Positions 5,141-11,422 of a stretch of 11,422 bases of DNA are shown here, piece after piece. The notes beneath the pieces were generated by a model. The model was not told where the DNA came from and did not search any database. It saw nothing but the letters and a program-made list of their open reading frames with translations. Position 1 is the stretch's first letter. Each line of letters opens with the position of its first letter. The DNA is taken from assembly GCA_028284565.1 (NCBI GenBank), contig JANQRM010000270.1:1-11422 (forward strand). The letters run 5' to 3'. The translations under genes and the position numbers were made by a program. The DNA comes from Anaerolineae bacterium (lineage in GTDB: Bacteria; Chloroflexota; Anaerolineae; Aggregatilineales; Phototrophicaceae).

Positions 5141-6607
5141 TCAAGGAGAGGTATAGTCGGTAGCGACTACATCTTCTCCTGTGACAAAGTTATAGGATTC
5201 GACGATTAACTGGAAGACGATCTCCAGTTCAGTATCAGATTGGGGCGTATAAAGCATCACCAATCCCTCCCAACCCTCTCTTTGCTCTGCCCATGGATGT
5301 CGCTCTGCCCAGCCCATTTCTATCGCTTCAATCGCTCGTGGAAGGGGCAGAGGCGCATGTAAACTGCCGTCTGGGTGGATGTGACTGAATTCGCGTCCGG
5401 CAAGGATGACTTGGGGTTGGGCGATAAACGTGCCTTCTGTTAACCAGATGCCTGTTGCGCCCGGTAATGAAGCGATTGCGGGGGGCATCTCGATATTGGG
5501 TAGAGTGGCAACCCAACGATGTAGCGTGTCATTGAGTTCTGGTACGGGTTGAACGCCGATTTGCTGATGGGGTACTGTTCCGGTTGTTGTGGGTCGTGCG
5601 CCCAATCGTCGCGGTAAGGGTGTAAAGGCAGAATCAGCAATTTCCTCATTTTCCGCTTCATCCGGCTCGAGTTTTCTAATCTGCCCATTCATTGTATCGG
5701 CAATGTACATTGTACCTGTGCTGTCGAAAGCGATGCCGTGTGGTGAATTGAGCGAGTCCATCGGTGTCGCAAGATAATCCCCTTCTGGTGTGAAGATTTG
5801 TACCCGTGTTCCTTGTGCCTCTGAAATATAAATCAAATCGTCTTCGTCTATGGCAATGCTGGTTGGTGTCAAGAATTGACCGTCGCTACTACCTTCTGAA
5901 CCCCAAGTGCTTAAATGCTCGCCGGCTGGGGTAAAGGTTTGTATGCGACTATTCCCACGATCAACAACCCAGATGTTCCCATTGCTATCAGAGGTCACTC
6001 CCGTTGGGTTCATCAGTTGCCCCTGTTCTGAACCTCTTTCACCCCACGTCATCAAGAATTCACCATTTGAGTCAAAGACTTGAACGCGATTGTTGCCCCA
6101 ATCACTCACATAGACCAGTTCTTCATCGTTCAGGGTAACAATGGTAACGACCATCGCCGAAATGAATTGTCCGTCAGCAGAACCTTGTTCACCCCATGTT
6201 GCCAGCCATTCGCCATCGCTGGTGAATTTTTGGACCCTATGATTGCCACTCTCTGAAACGTAGATATTGCCTTCAGAATCGATTGCAATCCCTGTGGGAT
6301 TACGAAACTGCCCGTTGCCGCTACCTTCTGAACCCCATGCGACAATTAATTCGCCACTGGCATTGAATTTCTGAACTCGGTTCCCCATAAACTCCGTGGT
6401 ATAGATATTGTCCTCTGTATCGATGACTATAGCATTTGGTCCCATCCATCGCACATCGTTGTTGCTACCCAACTGCCATCCCTCGATAAGCGTGTAATTT
6501 GGACTTATTGCCATGTCCATATCCTCATCTTGTGCTTGAATTAACTGAAAGACAAAAACCGAAACAATGATGATTGGTATACATAATGTCCTCATTCGAT
6601 AGCGCAT
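5141..6607 (-). CDS. Secreted NHL beta-propeller protein with C-terminal DUF5519/luciferase-like domain
   Basis: 488 aa from the ATG at 6607, chosen because GAGGAG lies 7 nt before it and the signal peptide begins there. The frame extends 25 codons further up without support. Residues 1-25 are a signal peptide (cleavage near IQA before QD). Six NHL blades cover about 55-313, each with a pattern like PTGIAIDSEGNIYVSESGNH followed by RVQKF and W-G-x-x-G-S, so the propeller is complete. Residues about 365-478 (GREFSHIHPDGSLHAPLP, GWAERHPW, GLVMLYTP, SYNFVTG) match what I recall of the DUF5519/luciferase-like family. NHL propellers usually bind proteins or other ligands; the tail's activity is not known. 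It follows the metallo-beta-lactamase-fold gene by 104 nt on the same strand and is probably co-transcribed or attenuated from it. Confidence 0.88.
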   Translation of the reverse strand: MRYRMRTLCIPIIIVSVFVFQLIQAQDEDMDMAISPNYTLIEGWQLGSNNDVRWMGPNAIVIDTEDNIYTTEFMGNRVQKFNASGELIVAWGSEGSGNGQFRNPTGIAIDSEGNIYVSESGNHRVQKFTSDGEWLATWGEQGSADGQFISAMVVTIVTLNDEELVYVSDWGNNRVQVFDSNGEFLMTWGERGSEQGQLMNPTGVTSDSNGNIWVVDRGNSRIQTFTPAGEHLSTWGSEGSSDGQFLTPTSIAIDEDDLIYISEAQGTRVQIFTPEGDYLATPMDSLNSPHGIAFDSTGTMYIADTMNGQIRKLEPDEAENEEIADSAFTPLPRRLGARPTTTGTVPHQQIGVQPVPELNDTLHRWVATLPNIEMPPAIASLPGATGIWLTEGTFIAQPQVILAGREFSHIHPDGSLHAPLPLPRAIEAIEMGWAERHPWAEQREGWEGLVMLYTPQSDTELEIVFQLIVESYNFVTGEDVVATDYTSP

Positions 6608-6631
6608 AATTGATCTCCTCTTTCTGCAACA

Positions 6632-6678
6632 CTTATTAGACGCAAGAATAAGCAACCGCATGAAATTGAGTTGCTTAT
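6632..6678 (-). promoter_or_regulatory. Alternative hairpins ahead of the NHL gene
   Basis: On the minus-strand transcript, ATAAGCAAC (6678-6670) pairs perfectly with GTTGCTTAT (6656-6648), 13-nt loop. The second segment can instead pair as CTTATT (6652-6647) with AATAAG (6637-6632). The two structures share bases, so they exclude each other, as in attenuators. No U-tract follows immediately. It lies between the metallo-beta-lactamase-fold stop and the NHL ribosome binding site. Confidence 0.45.
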
Positions 6679-6711
6679 CCATTCATTTATGCTAATTCCG
6701 CTATGATGAGC

Positions 6712-7566
6712 TTAACCAGCCCCGATTGCAATTTCCATAAGAAAACGCCAAGCATTCAAATGTAACCAGTCATCATAACCATCCCAGTCAGCATATTGAG
6801 GTAATTCGATGACATTCGGGATTTCAAGGAAATCTGTGCCTTTTGCGAACTCGGCGAAGATTGCACCTCGTAAGTCTTGCAAATACTGAAGCTGATCGAC
6901 CACTGCTGATGGTGCGCCTGATGGTGCGCCATGTGTGAACATGACCGTGTCATATTCAAGCTCTTGAATTTCAGCTAAAGTGCGTTCCCATTCTGCTGGG
7001 AAGAAATCGGGTAGGTTACCAAAGCCAACTCGATTGGGTACAACTAAATCGGCAATGAAGATAATATTGTCTTCGGCGAATCGAGCAACTACCATGCCGT
7101 CGCCATGATTTTTCCCGAAATAGTGGAGTTCAATGGTCTTATTGCCCATTTCGATAACATGAACATCATCTTCCCATGCTTCATCAGGAACAACGACATC
7201 GGGATGCGGATGAGTTAGTTGCCAATCTCGTGCATTTACATGACTCATGATGGTTGCACCAACATCTTTGAACACTTGCCCGCCACCTGTATGATCCCAA
7301 TGGTTATGGCTGTAAATAACATAGCGGATAGGCTGGTCAGTCATACCTTGAATGGCTTGTAGCATACCTTCAGAATGCGGTGTATTCATGGGATCAAAAA
7401 TAACCACACCATCGTCTGAAACAACAATGCCGCTGTATATGAAACCATTGCCAAAGCTATAAATACCATCGGCAACTTCGGTCAGAGTGCTTCCCTGACC
7501 TTCACCTTCCTGAGCGATACTCAGCAGGCTCATGCCGAACAATCCGACAAGTAGCATTGTTATCAA
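6712..7566 (-). CDS. Secreted metallo-beta-lactamase-fold hydrolase, N-terminus interrupted by a stop codon
   Basis: The frame gives 284 aa from a TTG at 7566 (ATG at 7557 is an alternative). It contains the full metal-binding set of the fold: SHNHWDH (H87, H89, D91, H92), H154 in NHGDG, D173 in IADLVV and H212 in THGAP. Two metal ions, probably zinc, would be expected, with a hydrolase role on an unknown substrate. The first 19 residues (LLVGLFGMSLLSIAQ) are the hydrophobic core of a signal peptide but lack the basic start. That start is present upstream: AAGGAGG, 6 nt, then GTG at 7593 encoding MNPSRK, but a TAA (7573-7575) interrupts the frame before LILITMLLVG. Translation may restart at TTG or ATG, or the gene may be damaged, or the base may be an error. 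Residues 213-220 carry a GAPS duplication. It lies downstream of an AraC-type regulator gene. Confidence 0.85.
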   Translation of the reverse strand: MITMLLVGLFGMSLLSIAQEGEGQGSTLTEVADGIYSFGNGFIYSGIVVSDDGVVIFDPMNTPHSEGMLQAIQGMTDQPIRYVIYSHNHWDHTGGGQVFKDVGATIMSHVNARDWQLTHPHPDVVVPDEAWEDDVHVIEMGNKTIELHYFGKNHGDGMVVARFAEDNIIFIADLVVPNRVGFGNLPDFFPAEWERTLAEIQELEYDTVMFTHGAPSGAPSAVVDQLQYLQDLRGAIFAEFAKGTDFLEIPNVIELPQYADWDGYDDWLHLNAWRFLMEIAIGAG

Positions 7567-7599
7567 GATGAGTTATTTACGTGAGGGGTTCACTATCTG

Positions 7600-7606
7600 C
7601 CTCCTT
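7600..7606 (-). promoter_or_regulatory. Strong ribosome binding site pointing to GTG 7593
   Basis: AAGGAGG lies 6 nt before GTG 7593, whose frame continues into the metallo-beta-lactamase-fold protein after an in-frame TAA at codon 7. No comparable site precedes the TTG 7566 or ATG 7557, so this decides where translation was originally meant to start. Confidence 0.65.
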
Positions 7607-7626
7607 ATGAGCTTTCCCAAAATGTT

Positions 7627-7692
7627 CGATTTTGAGATAGAACGATGATTCTAGTAAATCAAAGTTGAGACAGAGATAAAATGTCAAAATCG
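7627..7692. promoter_or_regulatory. Putative operator between the AraC and metallo-beta-lactamase-fold genes
   Basis: TTGAGATAGA (7632-7641) and TTGAGACAGA (7665-7674) are direct repeats with one difference, starts 33 bp apart, about three helical turns. CGATTTTGA (7627-7635) and TCAAAATCG (7684-7692) form a perfect 9-bp inverted pair around them, and TAGAA/TTCTA (7638-7653) is another small one. Direct repeats on one face of the helix are typical of AraC-family sites. The upstream gene encodes such a regulator, so it may control the downstream gene. Confidence 0.45.
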
Positions 7693-7699
7693 CTTTATG

Positions 7700-8590
7700 T
7701 CATGTCATTTTCTTGTTTTGCTTACGGTATTCACTGGGTGAGGAATGATTGTAATTCTTGAATGCATGGCTAAATTGGTAGGGGCTACCATAGCCTAGTG
7801 TAAACGCAATCTCCTTAATGGATAAATCCGAGAACTGTAATAGACGTTTTCCTTCTAGGTTAATTCTATCCAGAATGACTTGCTTTGCAGATTTTCCCAG
7901 TATCCGTTTTGTTAGTTCAGAGAGCTTGCTTGCAGAAAAATTGATCGCATCTGCATAATAATTTACGGAATGTTGCTCGTGAAATTGATTTTCCAACATC
8001 GTTACGAAATTTTGATATAAGTCATACTCCGTATCATCAACATTTGATAGCTCACAGATACTTTCTTGTTGAAGACGTGAAATTCGCAAGAGCAAAAATT
8101 GGAGCAACAGCCGTAAGCTGTCGTCCTGTCGAAATGATTTCGTACGATTAAATTCGATTTCCATCAATTGAAGCACCGACTCAATTTCTGTAATTTCATT
8201 TGTTGGAACAGAGAGTGTCTGATTATAAGAGATGGGATTGTTGAAAAGGGTTGCTCGATAACTCCATATTTGTCCAAATGTTGCTTCAGGTAAAAAAGCA
8301 TCATTAAAACGAACCGATTGTAATTTAAAGTGCTGATCAATCTCACTGAATTGATGGACTTGACCTTTGGCAATTATACAAAATGTATTGGGAACCAATT
8401 GGATGACTTGACCATCTATAAGATGTTTGCCTGTACCTGATTTTGTCCAGATTATTGTCTGATGCTCATGGCGATGCGGTGTCATTGTTGTTAAATCAGG
8501 GAAAATTGAATAATCCGTTGAACCGATTTCAAATTCTGGCGTGCCTTGTTCAAATAATTGGATATAAGGCAATTCTTGCTTGTCAGACAT
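7700..8590 (-). CDS. AraC-family transcriptional regulator
   Basis: 296 aa, normal for the family. The N-terminal cupin-like sensor domain includes PHRHEHQTIIW (38-48) and IIAKGQVHQF (72-81), whose histidines are typical of the AraC_binding fold. The C-terminal DNA-binding domain has two helix-turn-helix units: about 207-229 (VNYYADAINFSASKLSELTK) and 257-281 (SIKEIAFTLGYGSPYQFSHA), ending in SPSEYRK. ATG 8590 is preceded by AAGGG with 5-6 nt spacing. It starts 32 nt after the DUF1304 gene stop, so the two are probably co-transcribed. The effector cannot be read from the sequence. The gene is AT-richer than the Pst genes. Confidence 0.93.
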   Translation of the reverse strand: MSDKQELPYIQLFEQGTPEFEIGSTDYSIFPDLTTMTPHRHEHQTIIWTKSGTGKHLIDGQVIQLVPNTFCIIAKGQVHQFSEIDQHFKLQSVRFNDAFLPEATFGQIWSYRATLFNNPISYNQTLSVPTNEITEIESVLQLMEIEFNRTKSFRQDDSLRLLLQFLLLRISRLQQESICELSNVDDTEYDLYQNFVTMLENQFHEQHSVNYYADAINFSASKLSELTKRILGKSAKQVILDRINLEGKRLLQFSDLSIKEIAFTLGYGSPYQFSHAFKNYNHSSPSEYRKQNKKMT

Positions 8591-8622
8591 ATTTACCCTT
8601 AACTCAATTTACTCACAAGTTG

Positions 8623-8991
8623 TTAGGTGGCGTTGGCAAGCAAAGTGACAATAAGAGCAATGGCGGCTGGGAGTGCTTGCACGATGGTGATGCGACGTGA
8701 GACGGTGACTCCGCCGTAGATGCCCGCGATGATGACGCATAACAAGAAAAACACTTTGAACTGGAAGGCAGTGGGTTCTGTGGCGACAAGGCTGTAGAGT
8801 AAGCCTGCCGCGAGAAAGCCGTTGTATAGTCCTTGATTGGCGGCGAGTGTCTTCATGATTTGGGCGTGTTCGGGGGTTGTGCCGAAGATTTTCATCGTGC
8901 GCGGTTGTGTCCAGAGGAACATTTCTAGGGCGAGGATGTAAAGATGTTCGAGGGCAACCAAAAGTACCAAAATCGAACTGATTGTGTCCAT
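8623..8991 (-). CDS. DUF1304 family membrane protein
   Basis: 122 aa with four predicted membrane segments: about 4-27, 51-70, 77-97 and 102-119. Family hallmarks I recall are visible: ALEHLYI (13-19), the conserved ANQGLYNGFLAAGL (51-64) and AGIYGG (89-94). AAGGAG lies 7 nt before the ATG at 8991. Its biochemical role is not established; I assign only the family. It is first in a minus-strand run with the AraC regulator and just 3' of a palindrome at 9011-9029 that may control it. Confidence 0.88.
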   Translation of the reverse strand: MDTISSILVLLVALEHLYILALEMFLWTQPRTMKIFGTTPEHAQIMKTLAANQGLYNGFLAAGLLYSLVATEPTAFQFKVFFLLCVIIAGIYGGVTVSRRITIVQALPAAIALIVTLLANAT

Positions 8992-9010
8992 ACAGTAGCT
9001 CCTTGATGTT

Positions 9011-9029
9011 ATGAAAACGTTGTTTTCAT
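9011..9029. promoter_or_regulatory. Palindromic operator-like site upstream of DUF1304
   Basis: ATGAAAAC (9011-9018), GTT, GTTTTCAT (9022-9029) is a perfect 8-bp inverted repeat 20 nt ahead of the DUF1304 start on the minus strand. GAAAACGTT is LacI/CcpA-operator-like, so a repressor site is plausible. No regulator of that family is in the window. Confidence 0.5.
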
Positions 9030-9276
9030 CGGACAGGCAGAAGCCAGTCCCTACTTATTGAAGATTATTTCGTCAGATTTGGTTTATCTGGATGGAGTAT
9101 GGCATTGTTTGGGATGGATGTCGAGTCGGTGGGTCAAGATAGATGTCAGAGGTCAGATAACAGATTTCAGTTAGCGTTTCAGCAGGTCAGCGCGTCAGCT
9201 AACAGTTTCGGGCGGATACAGTGGTCACGCCCCTACAGGATATCTGCGAGGTTGGGATGTTTTACGCTCGTGGTTC

Positions 9277-9334
9277 TTATCCCCTCCCTCAATCCCTCCC
9301 CACTTCGTAGGGAGTGAGGTTTTCAGTTAGGTTG
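9277..9334. repeat. Modular hairpin repeat, copy D (3' of pstB)
   Basis: TTATCCCCTCCCTCAATCCC, then TCCCCACTTCGTAGGGAGTGAGGTTTTCA, ending in GGTTGG. The stem ends CCTCAC/GTGAGG are recognisable on the minus strand, starting about 18 nt after the pstB stop. In that orientation it may also act as a terminator, though it lacks a T-run. Confidence 0.65.
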
Positions 9335-9342
9335 GATTGTGT

Positions 9343-10176
9343 TTAGCCGAAGCGTCCGGCGATGTAGTCGGCGGTTTCTTGTTCGGTGGGATTGGAGAAG
9401 ACCTGCTCAGTTTCGCCATATTCGACGAGTTCGCCCCAGCGGATTTCCATTGCGCCATGTGTCTCTTTGCGGATGTTGTAGAAGGCGGTGTAGTCGGAGG
9501 CGCGTTGGGCTTGTTGCATGTTATGGGTGACGATGACGATGGTGAAGTCTTCTCGTAAGTCGTGCATGAGAGCTTCGATGCGTTGGGTGGCGATGGGGTC
9601 GAGTGCCGAGCAAGGTTCGTCCATCAAGATGACATCGGGTTCGACGGCGAGGGTGCGGGCGATACAGAGGCGTTGCTGTTGTCCACCGGAGAGTGCGAGA
9701 CCGGACTTCTTCAAATCATTTTTCACTTCGTCCCATAAAGCGGCTTGGCGAAGACTGCGCTCGACAATTTCATCGAGGATGGATTTATTCTTGATACCGA
9801 GCAAGCGCGGTCCATATGCCACATTGTCGAAGATACTCTTGGGGAAGGGATTGGGTTTTTGGAAGACCATGCCAATACGCCGACGGACTTCGACGGGATC
9901 GACATTGGGTGCGTATAGGTTTTGTCCCCGATAGAGGACTTCGCCTTCGACACGAGCAGTCGGAACGAGATCGTTCATGCGATTGAAGCAACGGAGAACG
10001 GTGCTTTTGCCACAGCCAGAGGGTCCGATGAAGGCGGTGATTTTGTTGCGCTCGATGGGTAGGGTAACATCGCCTACAGCGCGGTAATCGCCATAAAAGA
10101 CGCTTACGTTGTGCATCTCGATGGCGTACTTGTCGTCGTTTTTGATTTTTGGTTTGGGTTGTTCAAGTGTGAGCAT
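9343..10176 (-). CDS. pstB: Phosphate ABC transporter ATP-binding protein PstB
   Basis: This cytoplasmic ATPase energises the high-affinity phosphate importer PstSCAB. 277 aa, normal length. Walker [10 protein letters not shown] (51-59), Q-loop FQKPNPFP (Q106), ABC signature LSGGQQQR (162-169), Walker B VILMDEP (182-188), D-loop SALDP, and switch H218 (VTHNMQQAQ) are all in order. [13 protein letters not shown] text and the [20 protein letters not shown] block are typical of PstB. The start is ATG 10176; no clear ribosome binding site is seen. It follows pstA with a 155-nt gap holding repeat copy E, which is unusual for a tightly coupled operon. Family members are usually under phosphate (Pho) control; I did not see a clear Pho box. 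Confidence 0.97.
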   Translation of the reverse strand: MLTLEQPKPKIKNDDKYAIEMHNVSVFYGDYRAVGDVTLPIERNKITAFIGPSGCGKSTVLRCFNRMNDLVPTARVEGEVLYRGQNLYAPNVDPVEVRRRIGMVFQKPNPFPKSIFDNVAYGPRLLGIKNKSILDEIVERSLRQAALWDEVKNDLKKSGLALSGGQQQRLCIARTLAVEPDVILMDEPCSALDPIATQRIEALMHDLREDFTIVIVTHNMQQAQRASDYTAFYNIRKETHGAMEIRWGELVEYGETEQVFSNPTEQETADYIAGRFG

Positions 10177-10240
10177 GTGGTTTCGTCTTTAGTTATTGGT
10201 TGTTAGTTGTTAGTTTGGTCAGAGAGTGAAATTTTGTATT

Positions 10241-10336
10241 CAATCCCCACCCCCAGTCGGGCGTAGATGGCATAGATACACCTCTTCGACATTCCGACTT
10301 CCCCCTCCCCAATTCTTAGGGAGGGGAGCTTTTAAT
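10241..10336. repeat. Modular hairpin repeat, copy E, between pstA and pstB
   Basis: CAATCCCCACCCCCAG, then GGGCGTAGATGGCATAGATA, a CTTCGACATTCCGACTT block, CCCCCTCCCC, AATTCTTA, GGGAGGGGAGC. CCCCTCCC and GGGAGGGG make an 8-bp stem overlapping the pstA stop (10332-10334). AGTCGG (10255-10260) and CCGACT (10294-10299) make a second stem bounding an extra module that copy A lacks. Confidence 0.75.
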
Positions 10337-11422
10337 ATCTGATCCGATAGCGGTTGCGGATGAAGATGGCAGTGGCGTTTAGCGTGAGCATCACGATGAG
10401 CAGAACGATAATAGCGGCGGCGGCGATATTCTGGAATTGAGCCTGCGGACGCTTTGCCCACTCGAAAATTTGGATGGGCAGTGCCGTAAAGTTTGAGAAG
10501 GGTCCACTGGGATCGACGACGATAAAGGTTGCCGCACCGACCACAATAAGGGGTGCTGTTTCACCGACTGCACGGGAAACCGCGAGAATTGCGCCGGTCA
10601 TGATGCCGGGTAAAGCGGCAGGCAGAATTTGTCTCCAGATCGTCTGCCATTGGGTTGCGCCCAAGCCATAACTCGCTTCGCGGATGGTATTGGGAACCGC
10701 GCGAATCGCCTCCTGTGCGTTGATGATGATAATCGGCAGAATCAATAAGGAGAGGGTTAAGCCAGCCGACATCAAGGTGCGTCCGTTGGCACTATCTGCA
10801 CCGACGAATGCACCACTGGTGAATTGTTCTAGGACGCGGACGAAGATGGTCAAGCCGAGCATCCCATAAATAATGGAAGGGACACCGGCTAAGTTGCGCA
10901 CGTTGGTTTCAATCATGCGATTCAGCCAATTGTCGCTAGCGTATTCTTCGAGATAGATTGCCGCGCCAATCCCCACGGGTAAGGAAGTTGAGACGACGAT
11001 AATCATCAAATAAACTGACCCCATCAAAGCGGTGCGTATCCCAGCAAGGGATGGCACGGAGGACATAGGTTCACGGAGGAACTCGCCATCGAGCCATGAA
11101 TGGGCGCGTAACTCTGCATCTGGGAAATCTGCATCGCGGGTGGCGATGATTCGGTCATAATTGAAGGTGGTTTCGATAAGTGACCATGCCTGCAATACTT
11201 CTAGCTCGACGATGTCATTGACGATGATGTCGCGCAAGGTATCGGCAGAGAGGTTATCGCCCAGAATTTGAAGATGGTCGCTCCCCTCTAGGTCGTTAAT
11301 GGTCAAGTCTGCCCATGCCTCGTCATAGGTTTGCCCTGCCAAGACTTCGCGGATGGGTGCTGTCGTAAATACTGAGGAATCGACTTGGCTGAGGTTATCC
11401 CGAATGACCAAACGTAGTCGAT
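10332..11422 (-). CDS. pstA: Phosphate ABC transporter permease PstA (5' end outside window)
   Basis: Membrane subunit of the PstSCAB importer. The frame stays open to the window edge, and the codon at 11409-11411 is a leucine-type TTG, so the true start lies beyond. About 120 visible residues (LSQVDSSVFTTAP onward, to LREPMSSVP) form a large soluble segment. Then come five to six membrane helices, near 126-147, 171-193, 213-231, 266-297 and 328-352 counted from 11411. The EAA loop is present at 244-273 (EASYGLGATQWQ, then ILPAALPGI), where PstB docks. Ordinary PstA proteins lack so long a soluble stretch before this helix, so this is an extended-loop form. It ends RIRY at TAA 10332. pstB follows. 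Confidence 0.92.
   Translation of the reverse strand, partial: RLRLVIRDNLSQVDSSVFTTAPIREVLAGQTYDEAWADLTINDLEGSDHLQILGDNLSADTLRDIIVNDIVELEVLQAWSLIETTFNYDRIIATRDADFPDAELRAHSWLDGEFLREPMSSVPSLAGIRTALMGSVYLMIIVVSTSLPVGIGAAIYLEEYASDNWLNRMIETNVRNLAGVPSIIYGMLGLTIFVRVLEQFTSGAFVGADSANGRTLMSAGLTLSLLILPIIIINAQEAIRAVPNTIREASYGLGATQWQTIWRQILPAALPGIMTGAILAVSRAVGETAPLIVVGAATFIVVDPSGPFSNFTALPIQIFEWAKRPQAQFQNIAAAAIIVLLIVMLTLNATAIFIRNRYRIRY

Larger units (their letters stand above)
8992..9342. other. Gene-free region between pstB and DUF1304
   Basis: No supported gene in 351 nt. The only longer plus-strand frame (9099-9317) has no ribosome binding site and runs through repeats. It holds a palindrome (9011-9029), an imperfect hairpin GGAC-A-GGC...GCC-A-GTCC (9031-9050), short TCAGAT-type repeats (9141-9200) and modular repeat copy D. 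Confidence 0.6.

Noticed and set aside
6608..6682. 25-residue upstream extension of the NHL protein
   Set aside because: It overlaps the hairpin region. The internal ATG 6607 has a good ribosome binding site and starts a proper signal peptide.
9099..9317. Plus-strand frame of 72 codons between DUF1304 and pstB
   Set aside because: It passes through micro-repeats and modular repeat copy D and lacks a ribosome binding site.
3105..10336. CRISPR array made of the hairpin repeats
   Set aside because: Copies are far apart, differ in length and have genes rather than spacers between them.

Overview
This window (about 11.4 kb, mid-GC) looks like a chromosomal segment of a free-living bacterium. Chloroflexota, perhaps an Anaerolineae-like lineage, is my best guess. 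The grounds are a PstA with a very large loop, a secreted protein with a bacterial SH3-like tail, an NHL-propeller secreted protein, and gaps full of short GC-rich hairpin repeats. This is inference from style, not a marker-gene assignment. Almost every gene is on the minus strand; the exceptions are a response regulator and a small protein at 4083-4913.

Layout. 1-770: 5' part of a secreted protein (signal peptide, carboxypeptidase-regulatory/transthyretin-like fold, then an SH3b-like segment cut by the window edge). 771-1239: gene-free, with four inverted repeats. 1240-2845: an isolated phage-type pair, a small helix-turn-helix terminase-like protein overlapping a complete large terminase, with no portal, capsid or integrase nearby. 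3216-3743: a two-helix membrane protein of unknown function, flanked by two copies of the same intergenic repeat. 4083-4913: a single-domain response regulator with a clear intrinsic terminator, then a small protein with a histidine-kinase H-box-like segment. 5141-8991: DUF1304 membrane protein, AraC-type regulator, metallo-beta-lactamase-fold secreted protein, and a secreted NHL propeller joined to a DUF5519/luciferase-like domain. These four share a strand and probably form one regulatory neighbourhood. 9343-11422: pstB and the 3' part of pstA of the high-affinity phosphate ABC transporter.

The points most worth a second look are these. (1) A modular hairpin repeat family has at least five copies in gaps, mostly just 3' of genes. 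Two copies share an extra 45-nt module and one carries a further loop insertion. (2) The small and large terminase frames overlap by 299 nt, and recognisable sequence of both proteins lies in the same bases. (3) An in-frame TAA sits at codon 7 of an otherwise perfect start and signal peptide of the metallo-beta-lactamase-fold gene. (4) Direct and inverted repeats lie between the AraC gene and that gene, fitting an AraC-family operator. (5) Mutually exclusive hairpins lie ahead of the NHL gene. I did not find an obvious new defence or mobile system; the terminase pair and the modular repeats are the closest candidates.
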